Assembly (NCBI GenBank): GCA_002286715.1
Contig: NSJX01000009.1
Coordinates: 311,966-375,965 of the forward strand
Source: Dentipellis sp. KUC8613
Lineage: Eukaryota > Basidiomycota > Agaricomycetes > Russulales > Hericiaceae
Reading direction: 5' to 3'
Length of the DNA stretch: 64,000 bases
Shown in pieces: positions 1 to 11,327 of this stretch. The notes below the pieces were generated by a model, which did no database searches, had not been told where the DNA came from, and saw nothing but the letters and a program-made list of their open reading frames with translations. The translations under genes were made by a program, and so were the position numbers. Position 1 is the first letter of the stretch; each line of letters starts with the position of its first letter.

Positions 1-407
1 CTGACCTTGTGACGTCTTTGCATATCCCTCCTCATTTTTTTCTTTTGCGAAGCAGATATCTTCGAATAATATCCCGTCTCATTCGCGATATCAGTCTCCT
101 TCGCGCGTTCCGGGCCTACATCGACAGCTGATGCTACTCCCTCCTCGTTCTTGCCTTCCTCATCTTCACTCCTATTAATTGCCTTGTTGGACTATTGCAT
201 GGAAATGCTAACCTTGGAGCAAAGCCGGAGTTTCGACGTGTGTTGTATTCTTCGGCCGGTCTGGCGTACTCTTCAGCGCGGGAATTATCTTGTTCCAAGC
301 TATTTGTCTTTTCCAGGGGTCTGCTGGAGTAGGCGTGGGAGGGCTGGCAACGGGTATCTGGCCAGCTATCGCAAGTGCAGATCAAGGTGAGGATCGAAAA
401 CAATCGC
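1..407. other. Intergenic left edge
   Basis: No reading frame here has gene-like composition or flanking splice signals. The stop codon of the minus-strand BTB gene lies at its right edge, so this is probably that gene's 3' flank plus unassigned sequence. Confidence 0.4.
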
Positions 408-1791
408 TTATGAGAGCGGCCTACCCCGTACAGAGCCAACCGGTGATTGTGCTGGTCTTGCCTCCCAGGAGCTCATCGGCGCAAGCTCGCGGGCTTTCTC
501 GTTCTTTTGCTCTTCTTCTGCTGCCATATCCCTGACCATCTCTTCCGTGTCTGACCTGACCGTCTCTTCGTTTGCTCTTTGTGGCGCTGCCGGACACCAC
601 TCGACTCTATCCGCGGCGTTGAGAGCAGCGTCGTTCACAGCTTTGGCTCTGAACTCTAGCTTCACCTTCGCCTGGCCCTTCGCAGCGTCATCCTCAAGGG
701 CCTGCACAATCGCTTCAGCCTCAGCGTCGGTCCTACGTCTGCATATATCGACTCCTACTTCGGTTTCAGAGCCTGTCGGAGGAGCAACTTCGGACGTGTC
801 GGTCTTCAACTTGGAGGTCCTCGGCATCGACACGAAATGCAATTTGCTATCCGTGACGCTGAGACGAGATCTGACGACGGCATCAACCTCGGCCCGGCCG
901 ATACCTGGACGCTGAACCCGCATGCCCTCGCGGATGGCGGCGACCAAGATGACGTCGTCGACCCCGAGTCGGCGTCCCTCGTCCCTCGTAAGCGGCTGCA
1001 CCCTCTCGCACAGCGCTACGAACCCGGGACGCAGCCATGCGTTGATGGTGTATGTCCGACCAAGGACAACCTTATCGACGGCGGATGCGATAGGCTCTAT
1101 GCGATCAATGGCGAGCTTGCGAATGGATGTGAAGGACCATTTGGTAGCGAGGCGGAGGACGGCTGTCCATGCATCGACAGTTTTCACTTCGCATTCGTGA
1201 AAGTCGCTGTTGAAGCTCGGGTGAGGGCCAATTCATCTATCAGGATCGGATGTGACTTACGCAGGGTATAGGATGGATAGCAGAGCATCGAACTCGGTGG
1301 ACTCGACGTCCTCTAATGCAATCGGTTCGGATGCGTCCGCCGCTATGGAGTGTGGGTGGCTAACGAGCAAGTCGGCGAAATGCGCAGAGTCGCGCTGGAA
1401 GAAGTATCGATGGACACGATAAAGTGTGTCTCTGACCTGCGAATGCTTGAGTACCGGGATCAACACTGACCAAGATATAACTGACCATGAACGTCACATT
1501 CCCGTCATCAAAGTAGAACCTCTGGTGTTTTCCGTACTTCTGGTTGCTCTCTGAAGCAACTCCAGGAGATTGGTTTTCGTGCTCTGCGGCAGGCGTACGC
1601 TGGCTACTCTCCAGGATCTCGGGAAGCGAGAGAGAAACGGGGGTAATGTTATCGTTTGGTACCATCGTGGTGACAGGTGTTGTATCGAGCGAAGAGATAG
1701 GCGATTCAAAAAACAGGTCGAAATCCTCAGTATCGATGTGGGACAAGCTACTGACGGACATGGATAGACTTGGCGAAGGGCGTCGAGACAT
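408..1791 (-). CDS. BTB/POZ domain protein
   Basis: BTB/POZ domains mediate dimerisation and often recruit cullin-3 ubiquitin ligases; many basidiomycete copies have no known partner. Three exons are visible. Exon 1 (from ATG at 1791) encodes a Ser/Pro-rich leader ending in FYFDDGNVTFM. Exon 2 begins VRDTLYRVHRYFF and continues with SAHFADLL and FDALLSILYP, the classic order of the fungal BTB core. Exon 3 begins ADFHECEVKTVDAW and contains VLRLATKWSF, the helix after the core. A 60-70 bp intron interrupts the BTB fold at each boundary and the phases agree. The tail (roughly the last 150 residues) is acidic, Ala/Glu-rich and probably disordered. The family call is secure; cellular role and target are unknown. 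Confidence 0.85.
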
Positions 1792-2482
1792 CTATATGGG
1801 GAGGCGCCGCTGCGTGCATACCATATCTGACATACAACTCAAGGCAGCCGCGTGTCGTCGCCTCGCTTCTGCTCTTACCCATCAGAAGCCGCGTACTTCA
1901 CTTATGCGTCGACCGCCGGCTGGGAAACGTGGGGGTGAAGGCTTGAGATGAAGATGCCGCAGTTTTCAGCTGACCTTCGAGATCAGCGTGACAGAACCCG
2001 GGTACGCTCTTTGGGTCCAATGTCCCATCGTGGATCGCTGCCATCCTGCCTCGTGTCCATGGACCTGGAAACAGACACGGCATTCGATTCACAAAGGGTG
2101 GCTCACCTCTCGTGCTCTACGTCAGGCCATCTTGCGCGGTGCTCCTCTACGTCTGGATTTGAAATCGACATCGAGGTCTGTCGGAAGAACAACCATTATC
2201 ATTACTTGTCAACGGATGATGTCCGGAAGACACGCGGAGATGGGTCGAGGAGTTACAGAGCCTTGGGACGGCCTGGACGGTACGGTTCGGACACGTGCGA
2301 TCTTCATTATACGTAAGTCAAGGTTGTACTCACAGGAGTCAATATAACCCTTACCCATTTTTTCCACGAGCCGCACCACTTCAATCTCTCGAACAGAGTT
2401 CGGCTAGCTTTTGTCGGCTCGAGACTACGCATCGTTCTGCAGAGGTCTCGTATCAGCCAGAATCGTTCACAGGGAGGTTGAG
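1792..2482. other. Intergenic, divergent promoter region
   Basis: Lies between the start of the BTB gene (-) and the start of a small gene (+). Frames on both strands are short and compositionally unconvincing. It probably holds both promoters; I see no clear TATA box. Confidence 0.35.
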
Positions 2483-2886
2483 ATGAGGGCCGAGTATGCC
2501 GTGGTATCAGTTGAACAGTGGTTTAAACTCGCCTTCCACTGCTTTGGCGACTCACCGCCCGTCCTGGGAAATAGACTGGTGCAAGGAGCATTCCGGAGTA
2601 TCTCGTTGGCTGACGATGAACCCGGAGTGTGTGAAACCATTGTGAGTGGACTTCGTCATGTGGGCTAAATTCTGACTAAAGCGACGTCTAGTGCGACACT
2701 GTCAACAAGATGCTTGGAAGTCATCAAGTGAACCTCGCTGCTTACGAGCTCATAGCTACAGGAAGAAATCCTGAGAATAAGGGCAAGCCTTCGAAGCCTG
2801 ACCTGTGCTTTTGTCGCGTCGCCGATATCGACGAAGATAGCAACGTGCGTGAGCACGCGCGCAAGTCGAAAGGAGTCAGATGCTAG
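2483..2886 (+). CDS. Hypothetical protein, two exons, 117 residues
   Basis: Not recognised. From an ATG at 2483 the frame runs to 2641, where GTGAGT gives a strong donor, and resumes after CGTCTAG at 2692. Both exon lengths are multiples of three and the joined frame ends with TAG at 2884-2886. The N-terminal half has a mixed globular composition (WFKLAFHCFGD); the C-terminal half is charged and Cys-containing (DLCFCRVADIDEDSN). The next gene starts about 100 bp downstream, so this could also be the 5' part of a longer transcript. Function unknown. Confidence 0.4.
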
Positions 2887-3003
2887 TAGGGTCCCGCTTT
2901 TTGCCCTCGCCCTCTCGCTCTTCAACCCTCGCTCTTTGGTAATAGCTGTCGCTGATGTCAGATAATCACTTACTTACTGACTGGCCTCCAGGTTTCTCTG
3001 ACA

Positions 3004-5397
3004 ATGCAGGCACCTTCTGACCCTAGCTGTCAACATGATCCAGCATCTGCGCACAGCGCACCTCATTCTCGGCCGTGAGTATACATCGTGTTCTCGGTGG
3101 GGGTGCCATCTGGTAACCGATTCCGTAGTCAAGACCCTCGTCCATCGATGGGCCCTTATGCGATCCGTCAAACCGAATATGCGCAACAGCCGACGGGAGA
3201 GACACGCTATTCTGTGCCGCAGGGCGGCTACCAGCAACATCCCGACCATCGCACGCTTCCAGCCACTCCGAGGACGCCTGTACTGCTTCACACCCTCAAG
3301 GGGTAGCTGCGCCATCCTTCGGAGAGGATGCTCTATCGAACTCAAGTGCGTTTCAGAATTCAAGTCAGCTGTAAGTCCTGATTATCCATGTTTCGATGCG
3401 TTAATCTGACTAACACCATTGTAGATCAGCATCTCGTTCAGGCTCGTCTTACGACCCTGCTCTGAACGAGGCATATCTTCAGTTTTTTAATAACGATGGA
3501 GGAGATGTGCCGCTCCCGGAGGACCAGCCTCGAGAAGGGTCCGCACAGCATGTACCCACAGGCGCTTCTACGCCAATGGCTCCGCCCTCACGTCCTGCAT
3601 CTCTTCGGCGGCCTTCACGCTCTGCTTCACGATCTCGTCCATCTTCCTCAGCATCGTCAATGGTGTCCCTACGGCCCGCGTCGAAGGCTAATGCTGCGCC
3701 TTCAATTACCTCACCAGTACATGCGACGCCAACGTTCTCTCCGCCAACACAGAAGTTCGGCGACATGTCCTCTTCGTCCACCAGTGGTGCACTCTGGGAC
3801 CCAGCATCGGCGTTCATCGCACCCTCGTCTACATCGTCTGACGCTCCAGGTATTGTGCGGACGTCTTCCCTGCCTCGTCCCATTCCTGCAACACCCCGCG
3901 TGGATGGTCCCCGTGGTCTGTACCATGGGAACTTGGCTGGCAATCACCAACTCCCCTTTCATTCTGCAGGAACAGCTCTGCAGCCACCATCATCACACTT
4001 TCAGCTGCCTCCGCCATCACCCGCCATGGTAAACTTTCCCGCATTTCGCGGCTCGTCTCCGGTGGCTGCGGTGCCTATGCCAGGCTACAGCGACAATATC
4101 AGAAGCCAAACTCCCTACCATGCTACTGCAGACAGCTGGTCTAGCTATCCCCAACAGAGTGCCGACGCTTCGTCTGTGTTTCGCTTTTCTGTAGATGATG
4201 TAGCACCGCCTGCAATGGCCTCTGCTGATGCAACGCCGGCCCAGGGCGCTATTCTGCCAGACAACCAGAACCAGGATCGGTCCCAGTCTGCGACGAACGC
4301 AGAACCACCGTACCAGGGGATGCCTCCTCCGCCCGTGGAAGCGGCACTCTCATACTCTCCTTTCGGGTCCTTTCCGCAGACGGGTCTATCGATACCCGCG
4401 GGAGGCAGTCTTCATATAAGAAACCGGGTCCCTCAATACCAACCTGTAGCGTTCACTGTCCGTCCGGATTCTCTTACGCCGCAGTCCTCGCAGGTCGCCG
4501 CAAACACCACAGCATCGCTTCCTGGGTTGTCACAACTACCTTCCCGCACGCCCAGTCGTCAGATCGCTGGAACGAGCGCGGTATTTCAGGTTCCTGCCGC
4601 ACATCCGAAGCTGGAGAAGCGCAAAGCCTCCGCATCCCCTCCTAGTGATGCTACGCAAGCTAGGGCGCCGATCAAACGCGCGAGCAAGCGGACGAACACG
4701 AGCAAGGACGAGGCGGCGGAGCCCAGCGCCGTTCCGGAAGACCCCATTCAGGAGGCTCCTTCCTTGCCAGTCGAGTCGCCGGCGAACGCGCATGTCAGGA
4801 GACTGCGAGATGCACGCCGGGCGCGGCGGTTTCGAGATTTGTACGCCGAAGTCGTCACAGAGTTATCGTCGCCGAGGACGGACAGGAATCCGAGCGACGA
4901 TGACGTGCTGAGATTGGGTATGTTGAATTTTGATTCTGTGGACATGTTGGCATATAGCTGAGATGTTTCGGTTCGCAGCAAAGATTGCGGTGCAGGGATT
5001 GAAAGAGGAAATCCGCGACCTGAAGCAGACCGAGCAGAGAATCCAATCTCAGCTGCTGGTTTCACAGCAGGAACTGGCTGAGAAGAAGCGATGGGGAGAA
5101 GATACTTACCACGATCTTCAAATAACGAGGCACAGATTAGGGCAGGCGGAAGGGAAAATCGAAAGACTTAGCGCGGAGAATGGCGGCTTAATGATCGAGT
5201 TGCAGGGAAAGAGCGATGAGTTGGGAAGGACCATTGCCCAGTGGAAGATCAGTGTAGAAGAGAAGCGGCAAATCGAAGATCAAGCTCAACAGAGAAGCGA
5301 TCGAATCGATCAGCTCACGCACGAGAGACAAGAGTTGTACGACGATCTTCAGTCCATGAAGGCTGAATTGCAGCGGGTTCATGGGCATCGCCCATAG
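3004..5397 (+). CDS. Long Pro/Ser-rich protein with putative HLH and C-terminal coiled coil
   Basis: Probable nuclear protein of unknown target. The large exon (about 3425-4917) encodes some 500 residues rich in Pro, Ser, Ala and Gln, then basic stretches such as KRKASAS and PIKRASKRT that could be nuclear localisation signals. It ends in RRLRDARRARRFRDLYAEVV, a loop and VLRL. A 61-bp intron (4918-4978) is then removed and the next exon continues AKIAVQGLKEEIRDLK and about 130 residues of heptad-like coiled coil to the stop at 5397. The basic-helix-loop-helix-coil order resembles a bHLH-ZIP factor; this is my inference. The 5' exons are uncertain: ATG 3004 with a GTGAGT donor fits, but the frame between about 3250 and 3371 could be either of two, because a strong GTAAGT donor at 3372 supports a different frame from the upstream exon. 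Confidence 0.6.
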
Positions 5398-5488
5398 TGG
5401 ATAGATGTACAGTGCATACACGAAGGAGTCACAGGGCCGTTGGTTACTCATACCGTACTACGCTATTCAGGACGGCGGACGTGGTGTA

Positions 5489-6168
5489 TCATCGTAGACC
5501 AGCCTGTCGATCTGCCCGTCGACGTTCCCGAAATGCAATCTGCATTTCATGGAGCTCCCGGTCCCTTTCTTTGATGTAGCTGCGTGTTTTGAGGGTGCTT
5601 TGGTGAGACTCGTGTTGTTCTTTCTCGAGTTCTTCAATACCTTGAAATATTCGATTGGCTTCACCCCTGATTCCTATGAACGATTGGCTCTCTTGAGTCG
5701 TAACCTCTATGAGCTTCTCGGCTCTTTGGCGTAGTTGCCCGGCATCTTTCATAGCTACATCAGTAATGTACGCAGACCCTCAAAAATGCCATGGCTCACG
5801 TACATTCCGCCAAGTTTTGAAAGAAATCGGGGTCGTCCTGGGCGTGGTCTTCAGACTGTTTCAGTGCTTGTTTTGTTTCCTCGTCAACACCATGCTGGTA
5901 CATCAAGTGAGGATCACGCCTAAAAATAATGATACATATGACGTACGCGTCGTGAATACACGCCCTCAGCGCCCTTGCCACGAGGTCTACCTTTCAACGG
6001 ATAGCGGGTCCGCAGAGCATGCGGAGGGCTCGGCAGCCCATACGGCCGTGGCCTTGAATATATCGGCAGAGAGCCCTTCTGAGACTCCTTCGGGCGTCGG
6101 CGAACAACGACAGGCGAAGCGTTTGCAGAGCGAACTGTAGAACTGGGAAAGAAATTGGGAGTGGCCAT
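5489..6168 (-). CDS. Small coiled-coil protein (partial model)
   Basis: Not recognised. The last exon (5489 to about 5753) encodes a Glu/Gln/Lys-rich helix such as IFQGIEELEKEQHE and RERRRADRQAGL. An upstream exon (about 5810-5915) encodes DEETKQALKQSEDHAQ and joins in phase through a GTACGT donor and a TGTAG acceptor, giving NLAES followed by MKDAGQL. A further 5' exon starting at ATG 6168 (MATPNFFPSS, Arg/Pro-rich) is plausible, but I could not match its splice phase. It converges with the preceding gene with only about 90 bp between stop codons. The coiled coil is clear; gene boundaries and function are not. Confidence 0.4.
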
Positions 6169-6729
6169 TGGCACGGTAAAACACCGATTCAATGATTTCT
6201 ACTGTACGAAGCGAACGTCAAGTTTGGATAGTCCATCGGGGACGCAGTCTGAACAAGGACTGCATACCTTCGAGACCAGGAGAAATGCGAGGCCTGTAGC
6301 TGCATGCAAAAGGGCTCCATCATATATGTAAGAAGTTTCCTGTTGGAGGACAAGGGGGTGCCGGGATGCCCGTAGCAGAACAAAGTAACTCACTGCATAA
6401 ATTTTCACAATTCTCTGGTTTCACATGGTTGCTAGGTAGATACAGAAGTGTCTTACTGAGGTCCTTTGACGATGATGGAGGTAAGAGAGGTCCCTTGTTC
6501 CCAAAGCGGACACAAGCATCATCTTCTAGGGGTTTCGTCGTCCACCTTCATACTACCGCACGATTGTCGTGCTGGACACACTGAAGGTAGGTTCTGCTGT
6601 AAAACACTCATTTACAATTGCAACCAGCAAGTTCAGCGCATGAAAGTACTGTGATACGCGTCAAAGAACTTATTCTTACCACCCGTGCGGGCACAAAGCC
6701 TTCTTCGTTACCGGTGTTTCTCCTCCGGA
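6169..6729. other. Intergenic
   Basis: Between the coiled-coil gene and the 3' end of the FunK1 gene. Short frames on both strands show no recognisable motif. It may include a 5' exon of the coiled-coil gene. Confidence 0.3.
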
Positions 6730-8691
6730 TCAATCCCCCGACCGCCATCTCTTCGATTGACGAGCATCTCCAGAGACTTGAAGATTTTCAGATCCTCTCT
6801 TTGAGCTTTGTGAAAACGTTCCCTTCGTGCCTAACAGGCCGTAGAACTGATCTTCTGTCTTTTCAGAGTACTGTGTCTCGATATAGGGTTCCGGGAGCTC
6901 GAAAAACTTGTCAAAGTCCGAATGGATCAAGGATGACAGTGTAGGAGATCGTCTTTCTTGGGACACGGCACGTCCTTGCAACCCCGTCCGTGTTGATGGT
7001 GTGTCAGCAATTCGAGACTTGGACTCAGGCCCCCACTTGCGATCGTATTCTTCGTCGTCCATATTCTTGTACCGTTGCGACAACACACGAAACAGATTGT
7101 TGATAAGGGAGGATAATGGGGATGAATCATTATCCCGCCACCGAACAGCGTTCTTACCACTCAAAAATCGCAGCAGCTTGAATTCGCCTCCAACGTCGTA
7201 CTCGCCGATCCTGACTACCTCTTGACATCGTTCCAAGGTTTGGAGAAGAACCTGGTTGTTCATCCTGCGATCCAGCTGGTCAAGGTGGGACACGCCATCG
7301 CTATCTTCGTATGAGCTAGACTGGTCATGCAGATGGAACCGCAAAGCCATGATAGACAGGACGTGGAGGAAAGATTCGAGGTCGTCGCATAGTTCGTTTG
7401 GTTTCTTTGGGTATTGCAGCAAAGTTGCGGACATATACATCCATGTCCCCTAGAGTAGGTTGAGTCCCATATGATGAGTACTAGTGTGATCTCAAATACT
7501 CACCGAACGTTTGTGTTGGGTAGCTCCTTTATCGAGTTCGCCCTCGTCCTTGCATAGGTCCCAGTCGATAAGAAGTCCTCGACCCGTTTCGACATTGATC
7601 ATGATATTGTCCATGCTCACGTCGCAATGTAAAATCTTAGCCTTCTCCCAGGCTTGACGGTGAGCTAAGATGATGAACGAGCGTCTCAACGCAGAGACCC
7701 GTAGCCGATGCGCGAAACGCACCTTCGTAGCTATTATGCACCACCTGGATGAGCTCCTTTTCATCCGCATAAGTTGCCAAGTTGCGACAGTATTCTTGAA
7801 CGATGAAACGATGGTGCCTCAGCCGATATGGCTTTCTATGGGTACTGTCTTCAAGCATGTAGGCTTGAGAGATCGTCTCGCCCCCGCCGACAAATCCCCC
7901 AAAGCGAGCAGTTGCGATGTACTCTACGCCACGGTGCATCAGCTTCTTCAATGCATCCAGCTCGACGTGTGCGCCTTCAGCGACCCAGTATTCTTTCATG
8001 AAGACCAGTCTCTGATCCGTGAGGTCGTACGCAGCAAATGCCTTGGTCGACCGCCCTGTGAGAGACAGTGGGTCCTGCACAGGCTTCCCAATCAGAAAGC
8101 AGCGAGGCGGATCGTACATCCTACCGAAAATGTCGTGTTCGAAGTAGACCTGACATACAATATGATCAAAAGAATGACAACAGGGAGCACGATGCATGAG
8201 CTTACTTTAGAGATCGGGAAATGCTTTGGATCACTGAGCATATTCACTACGCCTTGCAGGTACCAATAGGCTGGATTCTGACTCTTACGGCCGACGCACT
8301 GAATCTCCAGTTTCCTCCGGTAGCTCTGTAGGAGCATAACCTCATCCGATGTCGCAAGCTGGACGGTAGTGTCATAGCCCCAGCTATGCACCTTATCTGC
8401 AAGCGCAAGGTAGTAGAAGAACCGCAGCATGGGCTCCGGCGTAGCAGCAAAATCGACTTGATCAGAGACAAGAACGCCCGCGCGGTCCCAGAACATGAAG
8501 CGAATATGATTCTGGTAGACGCAAGCGGAGATGACAAAGTGACGGGGCTGCAGGCGCCATAGTTCCTTTACGTAGCTGGCCATCTTGCGCGAAGGAAAGC
8601 TTTTTTGCGATCCCACTTCCAAGGGTCCGGCCGCAGAAAAGTTTGCGGATGGCTCGTGTGAAGTGGGTTCTACCGCGATAGGAGAGATCAT
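6730..8691 (-). CDS. FunK1-type fungal protein kinase, probably N-terminally shortened
   Basis: FunK1 kinases are an expanded basidiomycete family with an atypical kinase fold; substrates are unknown. Four exons are inferred, with introns at 8150-8205, near 7690-7735 and near 7451-7503. Conserved pieces in order: RFMFWDRAGVLVSDQVDF (family signature), KAFAAYDL and FMKEYW (ATP-lobe region), ILHCDVSMDNIMI (catalytic loop, HxD with Asn), GLLIDWDLC (DFG-equivalent), then GTWMYMSATLL and DDLESFLHVL typical of the activation and C-lobe region. A Ser-rich tail follows. Family members usually carry roughly 150 further residues before the WDRAG segment; here the first ATG (8691) is only about 60 codons upstream and an inverted-repeat element begins 30 bp away. 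The gene may therefore be truncated or reduced. Catalytic residues look intact. Confidence 0.85.
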
Positions 8692-8739
8692 GCAGCTCCA
8701 GGTGGTGCTCGATCCCCACGCATCAGTACTTTGGTCGCG

Positions 8740-8812
8740 TCCTGAAGCCCTGAACGCCCTGAAAGCCTGCCTTTCAGGGTGTTCAGGGTGTTCAGGGTGT
8801 TCAGGCTTCAGG
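8740..8812. repeat. Left subterminal CCTGAA/TTCAGG cluster
   Basis: Contains CCTGAA copies followed by four TTCAGG copies spaced 9 bp apart (TTCAGGGTG units) and a final TTCAGGGG. The change of orientation inside the cluster makes a potential hairpin around 8755-8785. Confidence 0.7.
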
Positions 8813-10266
8813 GGCGCTTATTTACTTCTTTTCGAACACTATGGCGAAGCACTACAACTACATGTATAATTGGTACAATCAAGTGATACTGTAGTTTACG
8901 GGGCTAGCAAGGGGATGTGGTTTCGTCGTAGTCACCATCAATATCTCCTCCGCATAACTCGTCAAATGGGCATTTTACTCGCATTCAGAGAATTGTCATA
9001 TACCATAATCAGCACACGCAGGCACGACGTGCACGTCCTGCGGACCGCTGTAGTCATGCACGCTGAACTTGGCTCCCTCTGGCCGGTAAGCTCGCGCGTG
9101 TCGAGAAGAAATTCAATATTGAGGTGGCTGCAGACGAATCTCATGGCAGATTAACGCACCTGCGTTAATGCAAGGTCCTCACGCTCGCCATGGGACAGCA
9201 GACCAATCGAGGCAGCTCAGGCTCCCAGCTGGCGCCCTCGTCGCTCGAGAGCAAGTCTACACGGCAGGCGATCTCGTTCAGCCTGGAGATCTCGGGGCCG
9301 ACACCAGCTCAGAGATATTGATGGGGCATAGATAGCGAGATGATGGACGTAAGGATGGGGGTTCGGGAAAACACTGGAACGATCGGAGAACGCGAAGTGG
9401 ACCACGAGTGTCGAGACACCTACAAGCCCTACTGCAAATGGAGGATTAGGATATTAGCTAGAGCTCGCAGTATGTATAGAAGCGAAGGCGAACCTAATGA
9501 TATCGCTCTTATTTACCCATTGTCAACTGTAGAATTGCACGAGATCGCGAAGACGGTAGGAGGAGGTCAGCGAGACACGTCACGAAGGAAGGAATTCGGT
9601 CTGTGTCCAAGGCGTTTCAAACTCCGACGTTTGGTGCCAGCTGTCGCCTTTGCCGCGTTCTGTTCTCGCTACGTTGCGACTCTCATGTCGTCTGTCCCTC
9701 ACTGGGTTCATCGCACGGCACAACGACACAGGTAGTACGGTCAAAATTATGGGGCGACTTCTCAATGTCTGTGGGAGCGTGCGTTTCTGACTGCTCGGCA
9801 TAGGTGAGTCGTAAAAGCGAATCACTTCAGCTTTTGCACTTATGTCTTCTCTAGTGCGTGCATCCGCTCCCCTTACACATCCATTCCCGACACCGTCTCT
9901 CCGCCTGTCCATTCCCGCTACCGTGTTCTGCGCGCACCTGCATGAACTGACTGCCGCTCCGCTCCACTCCTACGTTCCCCCTCTGTCATTCGCGCTTTTT
10001 CCTGCCGCTTGTAGCTTGTGTAGCGAGTAGAAGCATCGGCAAGAGCACACCACTGGTGGTGTGCGGATGTGTGATACGGCAGTATCAGGACCCATACAGG
10101 TGCCGAGCATTTCGGTGTCTGGCATGTGGTATCGACTTACGCGCTGTATGTGGTGAACTGATATACCCGTAGTTACAGTACATTACTAGCATGGTCCCGC
10201 GCGCTCTAATATAATTCGAAAGAAAATCCTGCAGCCGTGTGGGAGCTTGAGAGGCTGATTTCTCAA

Positions 10267-10397
10267 TGTCCTGAACACCCTGAATGCCCTGAAATGCCTC
10301 ATCCTGAACGGGTTTTGACATACCCTGAAACCTGAGAACCTGAACGTCCTGAACACCCTGAAATTCCTATATATGGAAACCTTTCAGGGCGTTCAGG
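10267..10397. repeat. Right subterminal CCTGAA/TTCAGG cluster
   Basis: About eight CCTGAA copies (some degenerate, such as CCTGAG), mostly followed by C or T, ending in two TTCAGG copies. It mirrors the left cluster and supports one element spanning both. Confidence 0.65.
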
Positions 10398-10418
10398 CTG
10401 AATGCCAAAGTACTGATG

Positions 10419-11327
10419 GAGGCAGCTTTCGTGCCATCTTATACGAAAGTATCCTGGTCCTTGTGAGAAGACGCCCCGAGGCCGATATCAAGCGACCAGA
10501 GCACGAGTTTCCAGAAGCTTGAGCAGGCCGACCGCTGCAGAAAGCTAATAATCGGCAGACGAAGTTAGCTTTCTGAGAAGAGAAGGTTCAGGAGCTGCTT
10601 ACCTGCTAACCGTCGAGCTTCTTTTCGCCACGATGGTATCCTTGGACAACATACTGCATATTCCTAATATGTACGGGTAGACATCAAATGATTGGACACT
10701 GTACGTAGTGCTACATAGCTGCTATATATGCGCGCGCCATGTGCTAGCGTATCAGAGTCGAGCGAAGTAGCGCGCGTGCACTAGACGCGCGAGAAAATTG
10801 TACAAGGTTTGTGAGAAGACTACTGAAAGCTGGCTGAAGGAAACGACGACGTACAATTGCCACTGCTTTCGAATCATCGATATGATATCTTCAAGGCACA
10901 GAGCTGTGGAACATATGGCAAGAGTGGACGGCCAGCAAGTAGAGTCTACATACACCCCGAAACTCTATTCAACGTGAGAAGCACGTGAGCCACACGCATC
11001 GATTAATCGCCTTCGATTGAGCGTCTATGGCACGTAGTGATAGGGCAGGGGTCGGATGCTTGATCATGGTGCATACACTGAGGACGTGCTCGGTCCTAAT
11101 AAAGAAGGTCGCTCTTGCAAACATGAAGGAGATTTGAAGTACTACTCATCTGTTACGACAGCGCCCTTTTCTCCAGCCTGACTTTTGTTGAGGAGCAATG
11201 TCATAGACACTTATGGTCCTGGGCGTGTGATGGCTATTGCGACTTCACATAGACCCCTGTTCGTAAAGATGAACGTACCCTGAGAGCGTGATGGCAGGTG
11301 TCCAAGACGCGCGGGTAGACTAGAAAA
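10419..11327. other. Intergenic, gene-poor
   Basis: No coding signal seen on either strand. Composition is more AT-rich than in the neighbouring gene regions. It lies between two transposable-element copies and is probably repeat-associated spacer. Confidence 0.4.

Larger units (their letters stand above)
8721..10418. mobile_element. Non-autonomous inverted-repeat element with subterminal CCTGAA/TTCAGG motifs
   Basis: Left end: CATCAGTACTTTGG at 8721-8734 and CCTGAACGCCCTGAAAG at 8749-8765. Right end carries the exact reverse complements at 10405-10418 and 10381-10397, so the two ends form an imperfect inverted repeat of about 35-45 bp. Inside each end are many spaced copies of CCTGAA or TTCAGG (8740-8812 and 10267-10397), the arrangement of subterminal repeats seen in several cut-and-paste DNA transposon groups. 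The 1.6 kb interior shows no transposase-like frame. I found no obvious target-site duplication, so exact ends and superfamily are open. Confidence 0.55.

Noticed and set aside
10085..10321. A frame rich in repeated Pro/Gln/Asp segments at the right end of the inverted-repeat element
   Set aside because: It is a translation of the CCTGAA repeat cluster, not a gene.
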